A stretch of DNA of 64,000 nt. It comes from Bacillus salacetis. GTDB lineage: Bacteria; Bacillota; Bacilli; Bacillales; Bacillaceae_B. The translations under genes were made by a program, and so were the position numbers. The stretch is from positions 1 through 64,000 of the forward strand of contig NZ_QXIR01000023.1 in assembly GCF_003581585.1 (NCBI RefSeq), read 5' to 3'. The notes under the pieces were generated by a model that was not told the DNA's origin, made no database searches, and saw nothing but the letters and a program-made list of their open reading frames with translations. Positions 9,327 to 18,553 of this stretch are shown here, one piece after another (position 1 is the stretch's first letter; every line of letters starts with the position of its first letter).

Positions 9327-9359
9327 AAAGCCGGAGACTGGTGTCTTCCGGCTTTTTTT
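9327..9359 (+). terminator. Terminator of znuCB-zur
   Basis: AAAAGCCGG..GAC / GTC..CCGGCTTTTTT hairpin followed by seven T. It also faces the convergent nucleotidase gene. Confidence 0.85.
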
Positions 9360-9366
9360 CATCGAT

Positions 9367-9936
9367 TTAAAATGTTTTCAACCAATCATCCACCCATTTT
9401 TGGGCACCCTGCCAGTCATTGACCCTGATGACCCCTTCTGGAACCGCGTCCTGATTATAGGGAGTATTGAAAAGGATGACAGGGATGTTCAGTTCTTCAT
9501 GAATCATGACCGCATTGTCATGCTTGTCTTCGAAGAAGATATCCACGTTATATTTCTGCGCAGTTGAAACTTTATCATGCGATCCAATCAGCTCGATGTG
9601 GTGATACAGGAGATCCTGATAGTTGAACCAATCTTTTGTCAGTTCCAGTAAGTGTGATGGACGGGCACTGATAAAATAAAGTTCATGGTGATCCTTCCAA
9701 TCATCCAGCACAGGTTTTGCTCCTTCAGCCAATGGTGATTCCTTGTAGATTGTCCCCTCAGTGTTCTTGAACCACTCTCCAAACACCTCCGGGGTGATAT
9801 CCAATACTTCGGTAAGCTCGTACTTTGTAATGTCGTTTAACGTCAAACTCAAGTTAAACTCCTTATTGATATAAGGAAGAAGAGAGGTCGGGCATGTCAC
9901 CGTGCCATCAATATCTATACCAAATCTTTTCTTCAT
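9367..9936 (-). CDS. yqfW: HAD-type 5'-nucleotidase-like protein (YqfW)
   Basis: HAD-superfamily phosphatase of the 5'(3')-deoxyribonucleotidase-like group. The catalytic motif I is FGIDIDGTVT near residues 5-14 (nucleophile and acid Asp pair). SARPSHL provides motif II, and DIFFEDKHDNA the acidic motif III/IV. I start at the ATG at 9936, with AAGGAG 8 bases upstream, giving 189 residues; a longer frame adds 11 residues without a site. The substrate cannot be told from sequence. Convergent with zur. Confidence 0.85.
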   Translation of the reverse strand: MKKRFGIDIDGTVTCPTSLLPYINKEFNLSLTLNDITKYELTEVLDITPEVFGEWFKNTEGTIYKESPLAEGAKPVLDDWKDHHELYFISARPSHLLELTKDWFNYQDLLYHHIELIGSHDKVSTAQKYNVDIFFEDKHDNAVMIHEELNIPVILFNTPYNQDAVPEGVIRVNDWQGAQKWVDDWLKTF

Positions 9937-10023
9937 ATGTACATCTCCTTCAGTTTTGCTACAAGTCAAAGTGTACCATATTCCTGCTAATAATAGGTTA
10001 ATCCTCTACCCATTATTCAATAT

Positions 10024-10038
10024 TGACAATCATTAGCA
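10024..10038. promoter_or_regulatory. Fur-family-like 7-1-7 box upstream of DUF4190 gene
   Basis: TGACAATCATTAGCA matches 12 of the 14 defined positions of the Fur 7-1-7 consensus TGATAATnATTATCA. It lies about 70 bases before the DUF4190 start codon, in the divergent gap with yqfW. PerR and Zur boxes are related, so the regulator cannot be named, and a chance match is possible. Confidence 0.35.
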
Positions 10039-10106
10039 TATGTAAAAACAAGACTTTGACAAACAATAATAAATGCTCCTGAACACCGAAAGCGAGGGAT
10101 TGTAAA

Positions 10107-10508
10107 ATGGATAATGAGAGACGCAAAAATGACAGCGTTAATCAAGATCTTCAAAATATAGACATCTATAATGACTATATCAATGTAAATGACAATCCGG
10201 AAGTTGAAGTGGTTCGCGACAAGTATAACGAGGAAACTGCAGCAGAGCTTACAACTCCAATGGCACTCGGAAGCGATTTTGAAAGGGATGCGGTTGAAGA
10301 AACCAGTACATCAGGAAGGATTCTGGGATATGCAGCTTTAGCACTTTCGATTTTGTCGCTCTTCATCGTACCTGTCCTCTTCGGGGCAGCGGGAATAGTG
10401 CTGGGTTTTGTAGCCAGACGCAGAGGATCGGATGCACTGGGAGCCTGGGCCATCGGCATAGGAGCAGTCTCCATCATCGTCGGGATCTTCGTCCTGCCGT
10501 TTTTCTAA
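10107..10508 (+). CDS. yqfX: DUF4190 membrane protein (YqfX-like)
   Basis: The 133-residue protein has an acidic, polar cytosolic half (residues 1-70) with many Asn/Asp. Two hydrophobic segments follow, ILGYAALALSILSLFIVPVLFG and AWAIGIGAVSIIVGIFVLPFF, joined by a short positively charged loop (RRRGSDA). This is the DUF4190 layout. The function is unknown. Position between yqfW and ispG matches YqfX. A GCGAGGG-type site precedes the ATG. Confidence 0.8.
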   Translation: MDNERRKNDSVNQDLQNIDIYNDYINVNDNPEVEVVRDKYNEETAAELTTPMALGSDFERDAVEETSTSGRILGYAALALSILSLFIVPVLFGAAGIVLGFVARRRGSDALGAWAIGIGAVSIIVGIFVLPFF

Positions 10509-10518
10509 CCAATTGTAA

Positions 10519-10586
10519 TGCCGGGATTGGGAGCATCCCGGCAGCAAGGAAAAGAGCATGGCTGATTTTCAGCCATGCTCTTTTCC
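10519..10586. terminator. Double hairpin terminator yqfX/ispG
   Basis: Two consecutive stems: GCCGGGAT / ATCCCGGC at about 10520-10542, then a longer perfect GGAAAAGAGCATGGCTG / CAGCCATGCTCTTTTCC at 10548-10586. The second has A- and T-rich flanks and can serve both convergent genes. Confidence 0.85.
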
Positions 10587-10607
10587 GTAAGCCTTATACA
10601 GCTTTTC

Positions 10608-11720
10608 TTACACTTCCTGCTTTTCTTCTTCTTCCCTCTGTTTTCTGTAATGCTCTTCAGCAAGAATATCGATTTCCTTCTTTAGTTCTTCGACCATAGT
10701 TTCTTCCGGAACTTTTCTGACTGTCTTTCCGTGACGGAATAGAAGGCCCTCTCCGCGTGCACCTGCTATTCCAATGTCCGCCTCTCTAGCTTCCCCGGGT
10801 CCGTTTACCGCACAGCCAAGTACGGCAACTTTGATAGGGGCTTTGATTTTGGAGATATACTCCTCAACCTCATTGGCGATACTGATTAAATCGATTTCGA
10901 TTCTTCCGCAGGTTGGGCACGAGATCAAAGTAGCCGCATTGGAAGCAAGCCCAAATGACTTAAGCAATTCCCTGGCAACCTTCACTTCTTCGACAGGGTC
11001 TGCACTCAAGGAGATCCTGAGAGTATTTCCGATTCCTTTGCTGAGCAGTGCACCAAGACCTGCCGCGCTTTTGACTGTGCCCGCAAACAGGGTGCCGGAT
11101 TCTGTAATTCCTAAATGAAGCGGATAATCAAATGTCTGGGCTGCCTTGGTATACGCTTCGATAGCAAGGTTAACATCTGATGCTTTCATGGAGACGATGA
11201 TATCATGGAAATCAAGGTCCTCAAGGATTTTGATATGGTGAAGGGCACTTTCAACCATTCCGTCTGCTGTAGGATAACCGTATTTCTGGATGATCTTTCT
11301 CTCAAGGCTTCCAGCATTAACCCCGATGCGGATCGGAATCCCTTTTTCTTTCGCCGCTTTTACAACCGCTTCTACTTTTTCCCTTCGGCCGATGTTGCCA
11401 GGGTTGATCCGGATTTTATCAGCTCCGCCTTCAATTGCTTTCAAAGCCAGTTTGTAATCAAAGTGGATATCAACAACCAGCGGGATGTTGATCTGTTTTT
11501 TAATATCAGCGATCGCGTTCGCTGCTCTTTCATCAGGACAAGCGACACGGACGACTTGGCATCCTGCTTCTTCCAGGCGGTGGATTTCTTTGACAGTCGC
11601 CTCAACATCATGCGTCTTTGTCGTTGTCATACTTTGTATAATAAGCTCATCGTTGCCGCCGATTGTCAGGTTGCCGACTTTGACGGGACGAGTTTTAGAA
11701 CGATGGATTATTTCACTCAA
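10608..11720 (-). CDS. ispG: 4-hydroxy-3-methylbut-2-en-1-yl diphosphate synthase IspG
   Basis: Penultimate MEP-pathway enzyme, converting MEcPP to HMBPP with a [4Fe-4S] cluster. Cluster ligands C268 and C271 (SCPTCGR) and C303 with E310 ([10 protein letters not shown]) are present, as is the TIM-barrel N-terminus. 370 residues is usual for Firmicutes. The start is TTG; the preceding AAGGAG is 10 bases away and no in-frame ATG is better placed. A Glu/Lys-rich tail ends the protein. Feeds ispH at 2101-3057. Confidence 0.96.
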   Translation of the reverse strand: MSEIIHRSKTRPVKVGNLTIGGNDELIIQSMTTTKTHDVEATVKEIHRLEEAGCQVVRVACPDERAANAIADIKKQINIPLVVDIHFDYKLALKAIEGGADKIRINPGNIGRREKVEAVVKAAKEKGIPIRIGVNAGSLERKIIQKYGYPTADGMVESALHHIKILEDLDFHDIIVSMKASDVNLAIEAYTKAAQTFDYPLHLGITESGTLFAGTVKSAAGLGALLSKGIGNTLRISLSADPVEEVKVARELLKSFGLASNAATLISCPTCGRIEIDLISIANEVEEYISKIKAPIKVAVLGCAVNGPGEAREADIGIAGARGEGLLFRHGKTVRKVPEETMVEELKKEIDILAEEHYRKQREEEEKQEV

Positions 11721-11849
11721 GGGTCATTCGCTCCTTTTGGAAAATTTCATTTTTAGTGAAACAAAATATAAGCGTACGAAAGTATTGTAACAATGTTTGC
11801 TTGGAATTGACAAGAAATAGATGCTGGCAAAAGCTGTTTTCAGGCAGAG

Positions 11850-12197
11850 TCAATAGACGGGGAGTTTGTAATCCTTCCCGACCTGTATTTCATGGGGGGA
11901 TTGTCCTTCATTGAGAAATTTGAAATCCTCTATTAATTGATCAATCGAAACAGGAAGTGGTCCATCCAGTGCTTCTTCCATTATTGATAAGATGGTATCG
12001 CCCGATTTTATTTCAACCGTCACAAAATCAATTTTGCTTTCATTTGTTTCCTCAGGAGTAATTTCCAGGGGCTGTTGTTCATTAACATTGACTGTAACGG
12101 CAGCTTCTTCAGACCTGGGCAGTGTACCTGCTTTTAAATCATAATATATACTGTAGGTAATGATCATAAACAGTAAAAAAACATACAACCTTTTCAA
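11850..12197 (-). CDS. yqfZ: LysM-like secreted or anchored protein (YqfZ)
   Basis: 115 residues: an N-terminal hydrophobic anchor or signal (LYVFLLFMIITYSIYY), a short acidic linker, then a C-terminal domain with VEIKSGDTILSIMEEA and GKDYKLPVY that reads as a single LysM fold, i.e. peptidoglycan binding outside the membrane. There is no catalytic domain. It starts with TTG after a G-rich stretch (GGGGGCGG). In B. subtilis YqfZ lies in the same place downstream of ispG. Function unknown beyond probable wall association. Confidence 0.75.
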   Translation of the reverse strand: MKRLYVFLLFMIITYSIYYDLKAGTLPRSEEAAVTVNVNEQQPLEITPEETNESKIDFVTVEIKSGDTILSIMEEALDGPLPVSIDQLIEDFKFLNEGQSPHEIQVGKDYKLPVY

Positions 12198-12358
12198 ATG
12201 CGCCGCCCCCGATTAATCAATGTATGAATTGATAAACATGCTTATCTTAGTATTCGGCACTGATAGTGTTGTTTCCTACTACTAATCGGTTTAAGCGAGG
12301 TTCTTCATTTGTCGGATGATGCATCAGGCACCTGGATAATATGAGAAGCATCGCCAAT

Positions 12359-12397
12359 TTTATACAACTATTACAAACCCTTTACATTCCCTTAATA
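12359..12397 (+). promoter_or_regulatory. Pho-box-like array upstream of chemoreceptor
   Basis: Four hexamers sit at exact 11-base steps: TTTATA (12359), ATTACA (12370), TTTACA (12381), TTAATA (12392). PhoP of Bacillus binds direct repeats of TT(A/C/T)ACA spaced about 11 bases. The layout is the same as the pstS array at 22272-22310. A -10 element is not obvious. Confidence 0.5.
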
Positions 12398-12488
12398 CTT
12401 ATCTGTGAAAATGAAATAGGTATGAAGTCGAACTATGAGTGAATTTGTCTGGAATAGGCAGACGGATTTTTTGCAGGAGGAATTAAGG

Positions 12489-14255
12489 TTGAGACAGACA
12501 TTAGAAAAGAATTTCAAAAAAATATCTGAATGGATAACTTTGAGAAAAAAGAGCAGGAAAAATGGAAAGGGACAAGCTAAGTGGAACAGTTTCCTTTCTA
12601 AAGTCAGCTTGCAGAACAGGCTGCTGGCATTATTCATATTCTTGTCCACTATCTCGATTATTTTAGTGGGCGCCAGCTCCTATATTAAAGCGAAGGAAGC
12701 AACAGTGAATACAATAGAAAACAGGCTGGGCCGTGAAGCCGATTTAATATCATCTGTAGCTGAAAACCTTAAATTCCTTTATGTCAGTGACGATGAATAC
12801 TTCTTTCAGCAGCTCGAAAGCAGTATCAAGGATCAGAAAGAAAAGTTGAAAGCGGATGGGATAGAGTCAGAAATTTATTATCTGAAGGATAAAGAGGTCA
12901 TTCCATTTAAAGTGAGTTCCGGTGCAAATCTTACATTTTCAAAAGACCAGGCTGCAAAAATGGGTCAGGAAACTAAAGCAGTGTTGCATACAAGCATCAA
13001 TGGAGAAGGATACACTTTGTCTATTTCTAAAATAGATGAAATCAGCGGACGGTACATATTGGCTGTGCCGCAAAAATCTTATTTGGGGCCGGTTAATGAT
13101 ATGGCCATGTTCACCTTTATCACCATCCTGGTCAGCCTGGCGGTTTCGACTGCTGTGATTACACTGTTTGTCCGTACATTCACTAAGCCGCTCGTCCTGC
13201 TTCAGAACGTGATGAGAGAAGTGCGGGAAGGGCGTTTAAATGGAACGTCCGGCATCAAGACGAATCTTCCTGAAATCCAATCTCTGGAGAAAAGCTTTAA
13301 CATGATGATCGGGCAAATGCGTGGAGTTATAAACGAGCTGAACGACACAACAGGTGAACTTGAGGCAACCGGTAACAGGCTGGCTGATTCTTCTTCAGGA
13401 GCACTGACCTACAGCAGGGAACTGGTGGAAGCAATCAATGTTGTTAAATATGGAGCACGCCAGACAGCAAGCAGCTCTGAACAAAGTGTCGACGGCTTCA
13501 TCACGATGAATCAGAAAGTAAGTCTTTTGAATGCCAGCATGGATGCGGTTCAGAAGAGTTCAATGGACATGAACGTCTCCGCCAAAAAGGGGGAGAGAAC
13601 CAATAGTGATTTAATTAAAGCCATTCACTCGTTTGAAAGTGAATTTGGGCATATGGCTTCAACTGTACAGGAAGTCAGGAACCATGCCTTCTCGATAGCA
13701 AATCTGGTAGGACTCATCAAAGGGGTAGCGGAACAAACAAAGCTGCTTGCCCTCAACGCAGCTATCGAAGCGGCACGAGCTGGAGAGTCGGGTAAAGGGT
13801 TTGCAGTCGTTGCTGAAGAAGTAAGAAAGCTTGCTGACCAATCTGCCATAGCTGCAGAAGATATAACCGGCTCGATAGCTGAGATGGAAGATATAACCAT
13901 TAGAGCTTCAGAGGAATTCGATGAAATGCTTCTTAAGATTAAAGGCAACCTGATTACAGCGAGTGAGGCTGGCCTTTCTTTTGAAGAACTAATGCATGAG
14001 GTGGACACTGTGAGCATCAACCTTGGAAAGATGCAGGAAGCACTGCATGAGCTGAGAGTCGAACTTCCTCAATTGGAACTAGCAGCTGAGAGCTTTTCAT
14101 CCGTATCACAAGAAACACTGGCAAGCACGGAGGAAATGCTTTCCACAAGCGGTTTACAAATCATTGAAATGGAGACGACACACCAAATTGGAACGAAACT
14201 GCAGACTTTATCAGAGTCACTTGCTTCCTTAACAAAAAAATTCACCGTCAAGTAA
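12489..14255 (+). CDS. Methyl-accepting chemotaxis protein
   Basis: Transmembrane chemoreceptor that signals to CheA/CheW. From the chosen start (588 residues): a basic N-terminal segment, TM1 at about 44-65 ([20 protein letters not shown]), an extracytoplasmic sensor of about 140 residues of unknown ligand, TM2 at about 207-228, then a HAMP domain. A long coiled-coil signalling domain carries the signature hairpin [20 protein letters not shown] prefer the TTG at 12489 because AGGAGG lies 8 bases upstream. An ATG at 12435 in the same frame has only a weak site and adds 18 residues. A Pho-box-like array lies upstream. Not part of the B. subtilis gene order I recall here, so probably an insertion. 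Confidence 0.9.
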   Translation: MRQTLEKNFKKISEWITLRKKSRKNGKGQAKWNSFLSKVSLQNRLLALFIFLSTISIILVGASSYIKAKEATVNTIENRLGREADLISSVAENLKFLYVSDDEYFFQQLESSIKDQKEKLKADGIESEIYYLKDKEVIPFKVSSGANLTFSKDQAAKMGQETKAVLHTSINGEGYTLSISKIDEISGRYILAVPQKSYLGPVNDMAMFTFITILVSLAVSTAVITLFVRTFTKPLVLLQNVMREVREGRLNGTSGIKTNLPEIQSLEKSFNMMIGQMRGVINELNDTTGELEATGNRLADSSSGALTYSRELVEAINVVKYGARQTASSSEQSVDGFITMNQKVSLLNASMDAVQKSSMDMNVSAKKGERTNSDLIKAIHSFESEFGHMASTVQEVRNHAFSIANLVGLIKGVAEQTKLLALNAAIEAARAGESGKGFAVVAEEVRKLADQSAIAAEDITGSIAEMEDITIRASEEFDEMLLKIKGNLITASEAGLSFEELMHEVDTVSINLGKMQEALHELRVELPQLELAAESFSSVSQETLASTEEMLSTSGLQIIEMETTHQIGTKLQTLSESLASLTKKFTVK

Positions 14256-14260
14256 TAGAA

Positions 14261-14298
14261 AGGAGACCTGCGGACAATTAGCAGGTCTCCTTTTTTTA
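14261..14298. terminator. Terminator of the chemoreceptor gene
   Basis: GGAGACCTGC / GCAGGTCTCC stem with 10-base loop and seven T, between convergent genes. Confidence 0.9.
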
Positions 14299-14304
14299 CT
14301 GAGT

Positions 14305-15072
14305 TCAATTTTCGCTTTGCGGTATTTCTTTGACGGCCAGGTACAGGACGATCGAAGTGACAATCCAATCAAGAAAAAAACTGGCAGGAATAAAAGTGTT
14401 TAGCCCTTCCATAATAGTGAAAAAGATGGTTGAAAGCGTTACACTGTAGGCCGTTATTCTCCAGGAATGCCTGTATGCAAGTTTTCTGTTCAGCACATTG
14501 GCATACAGCCTGCCGATAAGTGCAAAGATGCTGACTTTGATGAACGTTATGCCGGCTGATAAAAGGTACAGAATGGCCAGGAAAACAGCCAGGATAATAC
14601 CCTTATAAGAATCCAGTGAAGATAGGAAGCTTGATATATCAGTGTTATCAGCATGCAATCCATTGAACATGGCATAAGGATAGCTTTGGACTTGCCCGGC
14701 GGCCGCTATGGCAAATTCATCCTTCAAAAGTGCAGCAGCATTCATTTCCTCACTAAGCTTGGAAGGTGGAAATGACCCTGTACTGTCGAATACAAAAGTC
14801 AGCGCACCTTGGTCAATTACCAGTGGCTCTTGTGTTTCTGAAGTAAGTGTTCCATCTTCTATAGTAAAGGACGGCAGGTCTTTTTCCACTGTTTCAATGC
14901 TTCTGTCTATAGCATCGTTAGCAAATATTGCAAGATTATAAGCGGCCGGCAGGATAGACACTAGTACCAGGAGAAAAATGTATAAAATCGTCCTGCCGAT
15001 TCCTTGATGCCGGAAAGAAGCTATATCCTTGGGAGAATACAGACTTTTGTATAACTGTTTGAATATATTCAT
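14305..15072 (-). CDS. DUF1189 family membrane protein (YqgB-like)
   Basis: The 255-residue integral membrane protein begins MNIFKQLYKSLYSPKDIASF, with the first TM near 27-48 (TILYIFLLVLVSILPAAYNL). A roughly 110-residue non-membrane domain follows (SIETVEKDLPSFTIEDGTL and on), then three or four further TM segments near the C-terminus. This matches the DUF1189 family, to which YqgB of B. subtilis belongs as I recall. No enzymatic motif. ATG start; convergent with the chemoreceptor. Function unknown. Confidence 0.75.
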   Translation of the reverse strand: MNIFKQLYKSLYSPKDIASFRHQGIGRTILYIFLLVLVSILPAAYNLAIFANDAIDRSIETVEKDLPSFTIEDGTLTSETQEPLVIDQGALTFVFDSTGSFPPSKLSEEMNAAALLKDEFAIAAAGQVQSYPYAMFNGLHADNTDISSFLSSLDSYKGIILAVFLAILYLLSAGITFIKVSIFALIGRLYANVLNRKLAYRHSWRITAYSVTLSTIFFTIMEGLNTFIPASFFLDWIVTSIVLYLAVKEIPQSEN

Positions 15073-15200
15073 CAGCTTATTACGCTCCCTAATTTATTTG
15101 TTCCTTTCTCATTTTAGGCTTGCAGCGGCTTAAACTTCAAGAGGATTATCAGTAAGAAATAGTAAGGAATTAAGGTTTACTGTTTTAGAAAAAAGGGTAA

Positions 15201-15250
15201 ATTAAAAAATTTTAAAAAAGACTTTACATTAGAATGAATATGCCTTAATA
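15201..15250 (+). promoter_or_regulatory. Promoter of the Na/Pi cotransporter gene, weak Pho-like repeats
   Basis: TTTACA (15223-15228) with TTAATA (15245-15250) at 16-base spacing gives a plausible sigma-A promoter. TTAAAA (15212) and ATTAAA (15201) lie 11 and 22 bases upstream of TTTACA, which could be a weak PhoP array, but the region is so A-rich that chance is a real alternative. Confidence 0.35.
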
Positions 15251-15308
15251 ATTGAAAGGGGTTTTTGTTGTTTAATGTCGAAATCTTATTTTTAGGGGTT
15301 GAAATCTT

Positions 15309-16943
15309 TTGGAATTAAATTGGCAGGAAATGTTATTTCAATTTTTTGGCGGTCTTGGAATTTTCCTTTTTGGAATCAAGTATCTTGGAGACGGATTGCA
15401 GAAGTCTGCAGGTGACCGTTTACGGGATATCCTTGATAGATTCACGACCAATCCATTCATGGGTGTTCTTGCTGGTGTTATTGTAACCGTCCTGATTCAA
15501 TCGAGCAGTGGTACGACCGTCATTACGGTTGGTCTGGTGAGTGCAGGATTCATGACACTTCGGCAGGCGATTGGTGTCATCATGGGTGCCAATATTGGAA
15601 CGACTGTTACAGCCTTCATCATTGGAATCGATCTTGGAGAATATGCACTTCCTATCATTGCAGTCGGTGCAGTGATGTTATTCTTCTTTAAAAATAAAAA
15701 AGTCCAATACCTTGGACAAATTGTATTTGGGTTTGGCGGCCTTTTCTATGGTCTGGAATTAATGAGCGGCGGAATGAAGCCGTTGAGATCATTGGAAGCT
15801 TTCCATGATCTGACTGTCAGCATGAGTTCAAACCCGATTCTCGGAGTCGTTATCGGTACAGTGTTCACGGTGATTGTACAAAGCTCTTCTGCTACAATTG
15901 GTATTCTTCAGGGATTATATTCTGAAGGGCTTGTCGACATCAATGCTTCATTGCCAATTCTGTTTGGCGATAATATCGGTACGACGATTACAGCGGTGCT
16001 GGCTGCTATCGGTGCATCCGTAGCTGCGCGCAGAGCTGCTGCAACACATGTATTGTTTAATCTGATCGGAACGACGATCTTTCTGATCATCCTGCCGATT
16101 TATCACAGGCTGGTCTCATTTCTTCAGGAAGTCTTCAATCTTAATCCTGAAATGACGATTGCATTTGCTCACGGTACCTTCAACTTGACTAATACAATCA
16201 TTCAGTTCCCTTTCATAGGTCTGCTTGCACTTGTTGTAACCAAGCTGATTCCTGGAGAGGATGCCCTGGTGGATTATAAAGCAAAACATCTTGATCCCAT
16301 GTTCATTGAGCAGTCACCTTCCATTGCATTGGGACAAGCAAAAGAAGAAGTCCTCCGAATGGGTGAATTTGCCGTGAAGGGTATGGAAGAGTCGCTTTGT
16401 TTCCTTAAAACAAAGCAAAATAAGCATTCTGATGTAGCGTACCAAATCGAAGATGCAATCAATAATCTTGATAAGAAGATTACAAATTACTTAGTCGATG
16501 TCTCTTCTGTGTCTTTGACGGAAGCTGAATCAGAGAAGCATTCAATCCTGATGGATACAGTCAGGGATATTGAGCGTATAGGTGACCATTTTGAAAATAT
16601 TCTTGAGCTTGTAGAGTATCAGCAAGCGAACAAAGTTAAGGTCACTGAGGATGCAATGGCTGACCTGGATGGAATGTTTGAATTGACAATTGAAACGGTG
16701 AAAAAGGCTGTTTCCTCATTGGATAATAATGATCATGAACTTGCCCGCGAAGTGGCAGAGAAAGAAGATATGATCGATAAAATGGAACGTAAACTGCGCA
16801 AGAAACATATACTGCGCCTAAACGAAGGGCTTTGCTCGGGCCAGGCGGGGATTGTATTCGTTGATATCATCAGCAACTTGGAGCGTATTGGAGATCATGC
16901 TGTTAATATTGCGGAAGCAGTGCTTGGTGAAAATAACGATTGA
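15309..16943 (+). CDS. Na+/phosphate cotransporter family protein with PhoU-like tail
   Basis: Sodium-dependent phosphate symporter of the NptA/YjbB family. The 544 residues contain two inverted Na_Pi_cotrans repeats, each with a QSSS motif (VLIQSSSGTTVIT near 60 and VIVQSSSATIGIL near 190) and the paired GANIGTT / GDNIGTT loops. The C-terminal 200 residues are a helical PhoU-like domain (DTVRDIERIGDHFENI; ISNLERIGDHAVNIAEAV). The start is TTG after AGGGG; the first residues MELNWQEMLFQFFGGLGIFL are those expected for the family. Lies between the Pho-box-like chemoreceptor and the pst operon, so phosphate control would make sense. Confidence 0.9.
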   Translation: MELNWQEMLFQFFGGLGIFLFGIKYLGDGLQKSAGDRLRDILDRFTTNPFMGVLAGVIVTVLIQSSSGTTVITVGLVSAGFMTLRQAIGVIMGANIGTTVTAFIIGIDLGEYALPIIAVGAVMLFFFKNKKVQYLGQIVFGFGGLFYGLELMSGGMKPLRSLEAFHDLTVSMSSNPILGVVIGTVFTVIVQSSSATIGILQGLYSEGLVDINASLPILFGDNIGTTITAVLAAIGASVAARRAAATHVLFNLIGTTIFLIILPIYHRLVSFLQEVFNLNPEMTIAFAHGTFNLTNTIIQFPFIGLLALVVTKLIPGEDALVDYKAKHLDPMFIEQSPSIALGQAKEEVLRMGEFAVKGMEESLCFLKTKQNKHSDVAYQIEDAINNLDKKITNYLVDVSSVSLTEAESEKHSILMDTVRDIERIGDHFENILELVEYQQANKVKVTEDAMADLDGMFELTIETVKKAVSSLDNNDHELAREVAEKEDMIDKMERKLRKKHILRLNEGLCSGQAGIVFVDIISNLERIGDHAVNIAEAVLGENND

Positions 16944-16954
16944 TAAGGTATAAT

Positions 16955-16996
16955 AGGACTGACCTGGGGCATTAGTCTCACGGTCAGTCCTTTTTT
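16955..16996 (+). terminator. Terminator of the Na/Pi cotransporter gene
   Basis: AGGACTGACC / GGTCAGTCCT stem with 17-base loop, then six T. Confidence 0.85.
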
Positions 16997-17133
16997 GCAT
17001 TTTTTATAACCTCAAAAGAGGCTTATTTGAAGTACCTTATGTACAAGAAAGTAAAAATCCGTTCCCGCGGCTGCGGGGGGATATGAAAAATTACGGTTTT
17101 AGTGATTTTTAAAATGAATGGAGGAGAGAGAAA

Positions 17134-17613
17134 ATGGAGATTGTTTACTGGGGGATTATTATTATTTTGATAGCAGCTTCTTTTATCGGGCTGGTTTATC
17201 CGATTATTCCAAGCGTGCTGGTCCTATTGGGGGCATTTCTCCTTTATGGAGTGTTTTTCACCTTTGAGCCATTCAGCTTGCTGTTTTGGAGCATCCAGGG
17301 GTTGTTCGTCATTTTGTTATTTGGTGCAGATTACGCCGCTAACCTTATTGGAATCAAAAAATACGGCGGTTCCAAAGCGGGAATCTGGGGAAGTACAATC
17401 GGTTTATTGATCGGACCTTTTGTGATTCCCGTCATCGGCATCCTTGCCGGTCCGTTTCTTGGAGCAGTGCTGGGGGAAATGGCCGTAAACCGGACAGGGT
17501 TTAAGCAGTCATTGAAAGTTGGTGCCGGTTCGCTTGTTGGATTTATCTCAAGCGCTTTAACTAAAGGCCTTATTCAAATCATAATGGTCATTTATTTTTT
17601 CATCGTCATATAG
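17134..17613 (+). CDS. yqgC: DUF456 membrane protein (YqgC)
   Basis: 159-residue protein made almost entirely of membrane segments: MEIVYWGIIIILIAASFIGL, SVLVLLGAFLLYGVFF, and a glycine-rich pair (GLLIGPFVIPVIGILAGPFLGAVLGEM) typical of DUF456. A Gly-zipper arrangement is visible; the function is unknown. Strong GGAGGAGAG site before the ATG. Its position upstream of sodA matches YqgC in B. subtilis. Confidence 0.85.
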   Translation: MEIVYWGIIIILIAASFIGLVYPIIPSVLVLLGAFLLYGVFFTFEPFSLLFWSIQGLFVILLFGADYAANLIGIKKYGGSKAGIWGSTIGLLIGPFVIPVIGILAGPFLGAVLGEMAVNRTGFKQSLKVGAGSLVGFISSALTKGLIQIIMVIYFFIVI

Positions 17614-17699
17614 GCTGCCAAGGGAGTTAGTGGGTTTCACTTAGGGCGGATAAGGGAAAAGGTGTATATACCGTTCAGGAATAGAAACGTTCATTTTGG

Positions 17700-17719
17700 T
17701 GATGATAATGTTGTCATCA
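17700..17719. promoter_or_regulatory. Palindrome upstream of sodA
   Basis: TGATGATAATGTTGTCATCA is an imperfect 10+10 palindrome with 8 of 10 pairs, 118 bases before the sodA ATG. It could be an operator or the stem of a leader hairpin. It does not match the MntR, Fur or PerR consensus well. Confidence 0.35.
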
Positions 17720-17837
17720 AACTTTTTCTCCAGACGAGCGTTTCGTTTGAAGGAATAAGCTAAATTTGGTAATCTTAAAAATGAATACAGTGGAATCGTT
17801 CAACGATTCCAAATATTACATAGGGAGGAATATAATC

Positions 17838-18446
17838 ATGGCATTTGAATTACCGCAACTACCGTATGCTTACGATGCATTAGAACCTCATATCGACAAG
17901 GAAACGATGAATATCCACCATACGAAGCACCATAACGCTTACGTAACAAAATTGAATGATGCACTTCAGGGGAATGACGAACTTCTCAGCAAATCTGTAG
18001 AAGAAGTAGTGGCAAACCTTGATGCTGTTCCAGAAGGCGCCCGCACTGCGGTCCGCAATAATGGAGGGGGACATGCCAACCACTCATTATTCTGGACAAT
18101 CCTGTCTCCAAATGGCGGCGGAAACCCTGATGGTGAACTTGCGAGCGCAATCGAGAGCAAATTCGGCAGCTTTGAAAAATTCAAAGAAGAATTCGCAGCA
18201 GCAGCAGCAGGCCGGTTCGGTTCCGGCTGGGCTTGGCTGGTTGTAAACAACGGTGAGCTTGAAGTAACAAGCACGCTTAACCAGGACTCTCCACTGATGG
18301 ATGGCAAGACGCCTGTCCTTGGCCTTGATGTTTGGGAGCATGCTTACTACCTTAACTACCAAAACCGCCGTCCTGACTACATCAATGCATTCTGGAATGT
18401 AGTTAACTGGGATGAGGTTTCCAAGCGCTACAGCGCAGCAAAATAA
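17838..18446 (+). CDS. sodA: Superoxide dismutase (Fe/Mn type)
   Basis: Cytosolic dismutase converting superoxide to H2O2 and O2. The 202 residues from [17 protein letters not shown] include metal ligands His in MNIHHTKHH (H27), NHSLFW (H82), and DVWEHAYY (D164, H168). The composition around the active site ([27 protein letters not shown]) is that of Bacillus MnSOD. A longer open frame starts at 17766, but AGGGAGGAA lies just before 17838. The preceding 220 bases contain a palindrome and AT-rich promoter sequence. Confidence 0.96.
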   Translation: MAFELPQLPYAYDALEPHIDKETMNIHHTKHHNAYVTKLNDALQGNDELLSKSVEEVVANLDAVPEGARTAVRNNGGGHANHSLFWTILSPNGGGNPDGELASAIESKFGSFEKFKEEFAAAAAGRFGSGWAWLVVNNGELEVTSTLNQDSPLMDGKTPVLGLDVWEHAYYLNYQNRRPDYINAFWNVVNWDEVSKRYSAAK

Positions 18447-18460
18447 TACGTATGTAAGGA

Positions 18461-18492
18461 AGAAGGTCCCAATTCCGGGACCTTCTTTTTTT
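18461..18492 (+). terminator. Terminator of sodA
   Basis: GAAGGTCCC / GGGACCTTC stem, 6-base loop, seven T. Confidence 0.9.
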
Positions 18493-18553
18493 AATGGGTA
18501 TAACTTGCCCCCCTTTTTCAAAAAATAAGTGTACGAAAAAGGGGAGTATTAAA

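Noticed and set aside
17735-17780. Sigma-B promoter upstream of sodA (GTTTGA ... TGGTAA)
   Set aside because: The spacing is 16 bases instead of 12-15 and both elements deviate from GTTTAA/GGGTAT.
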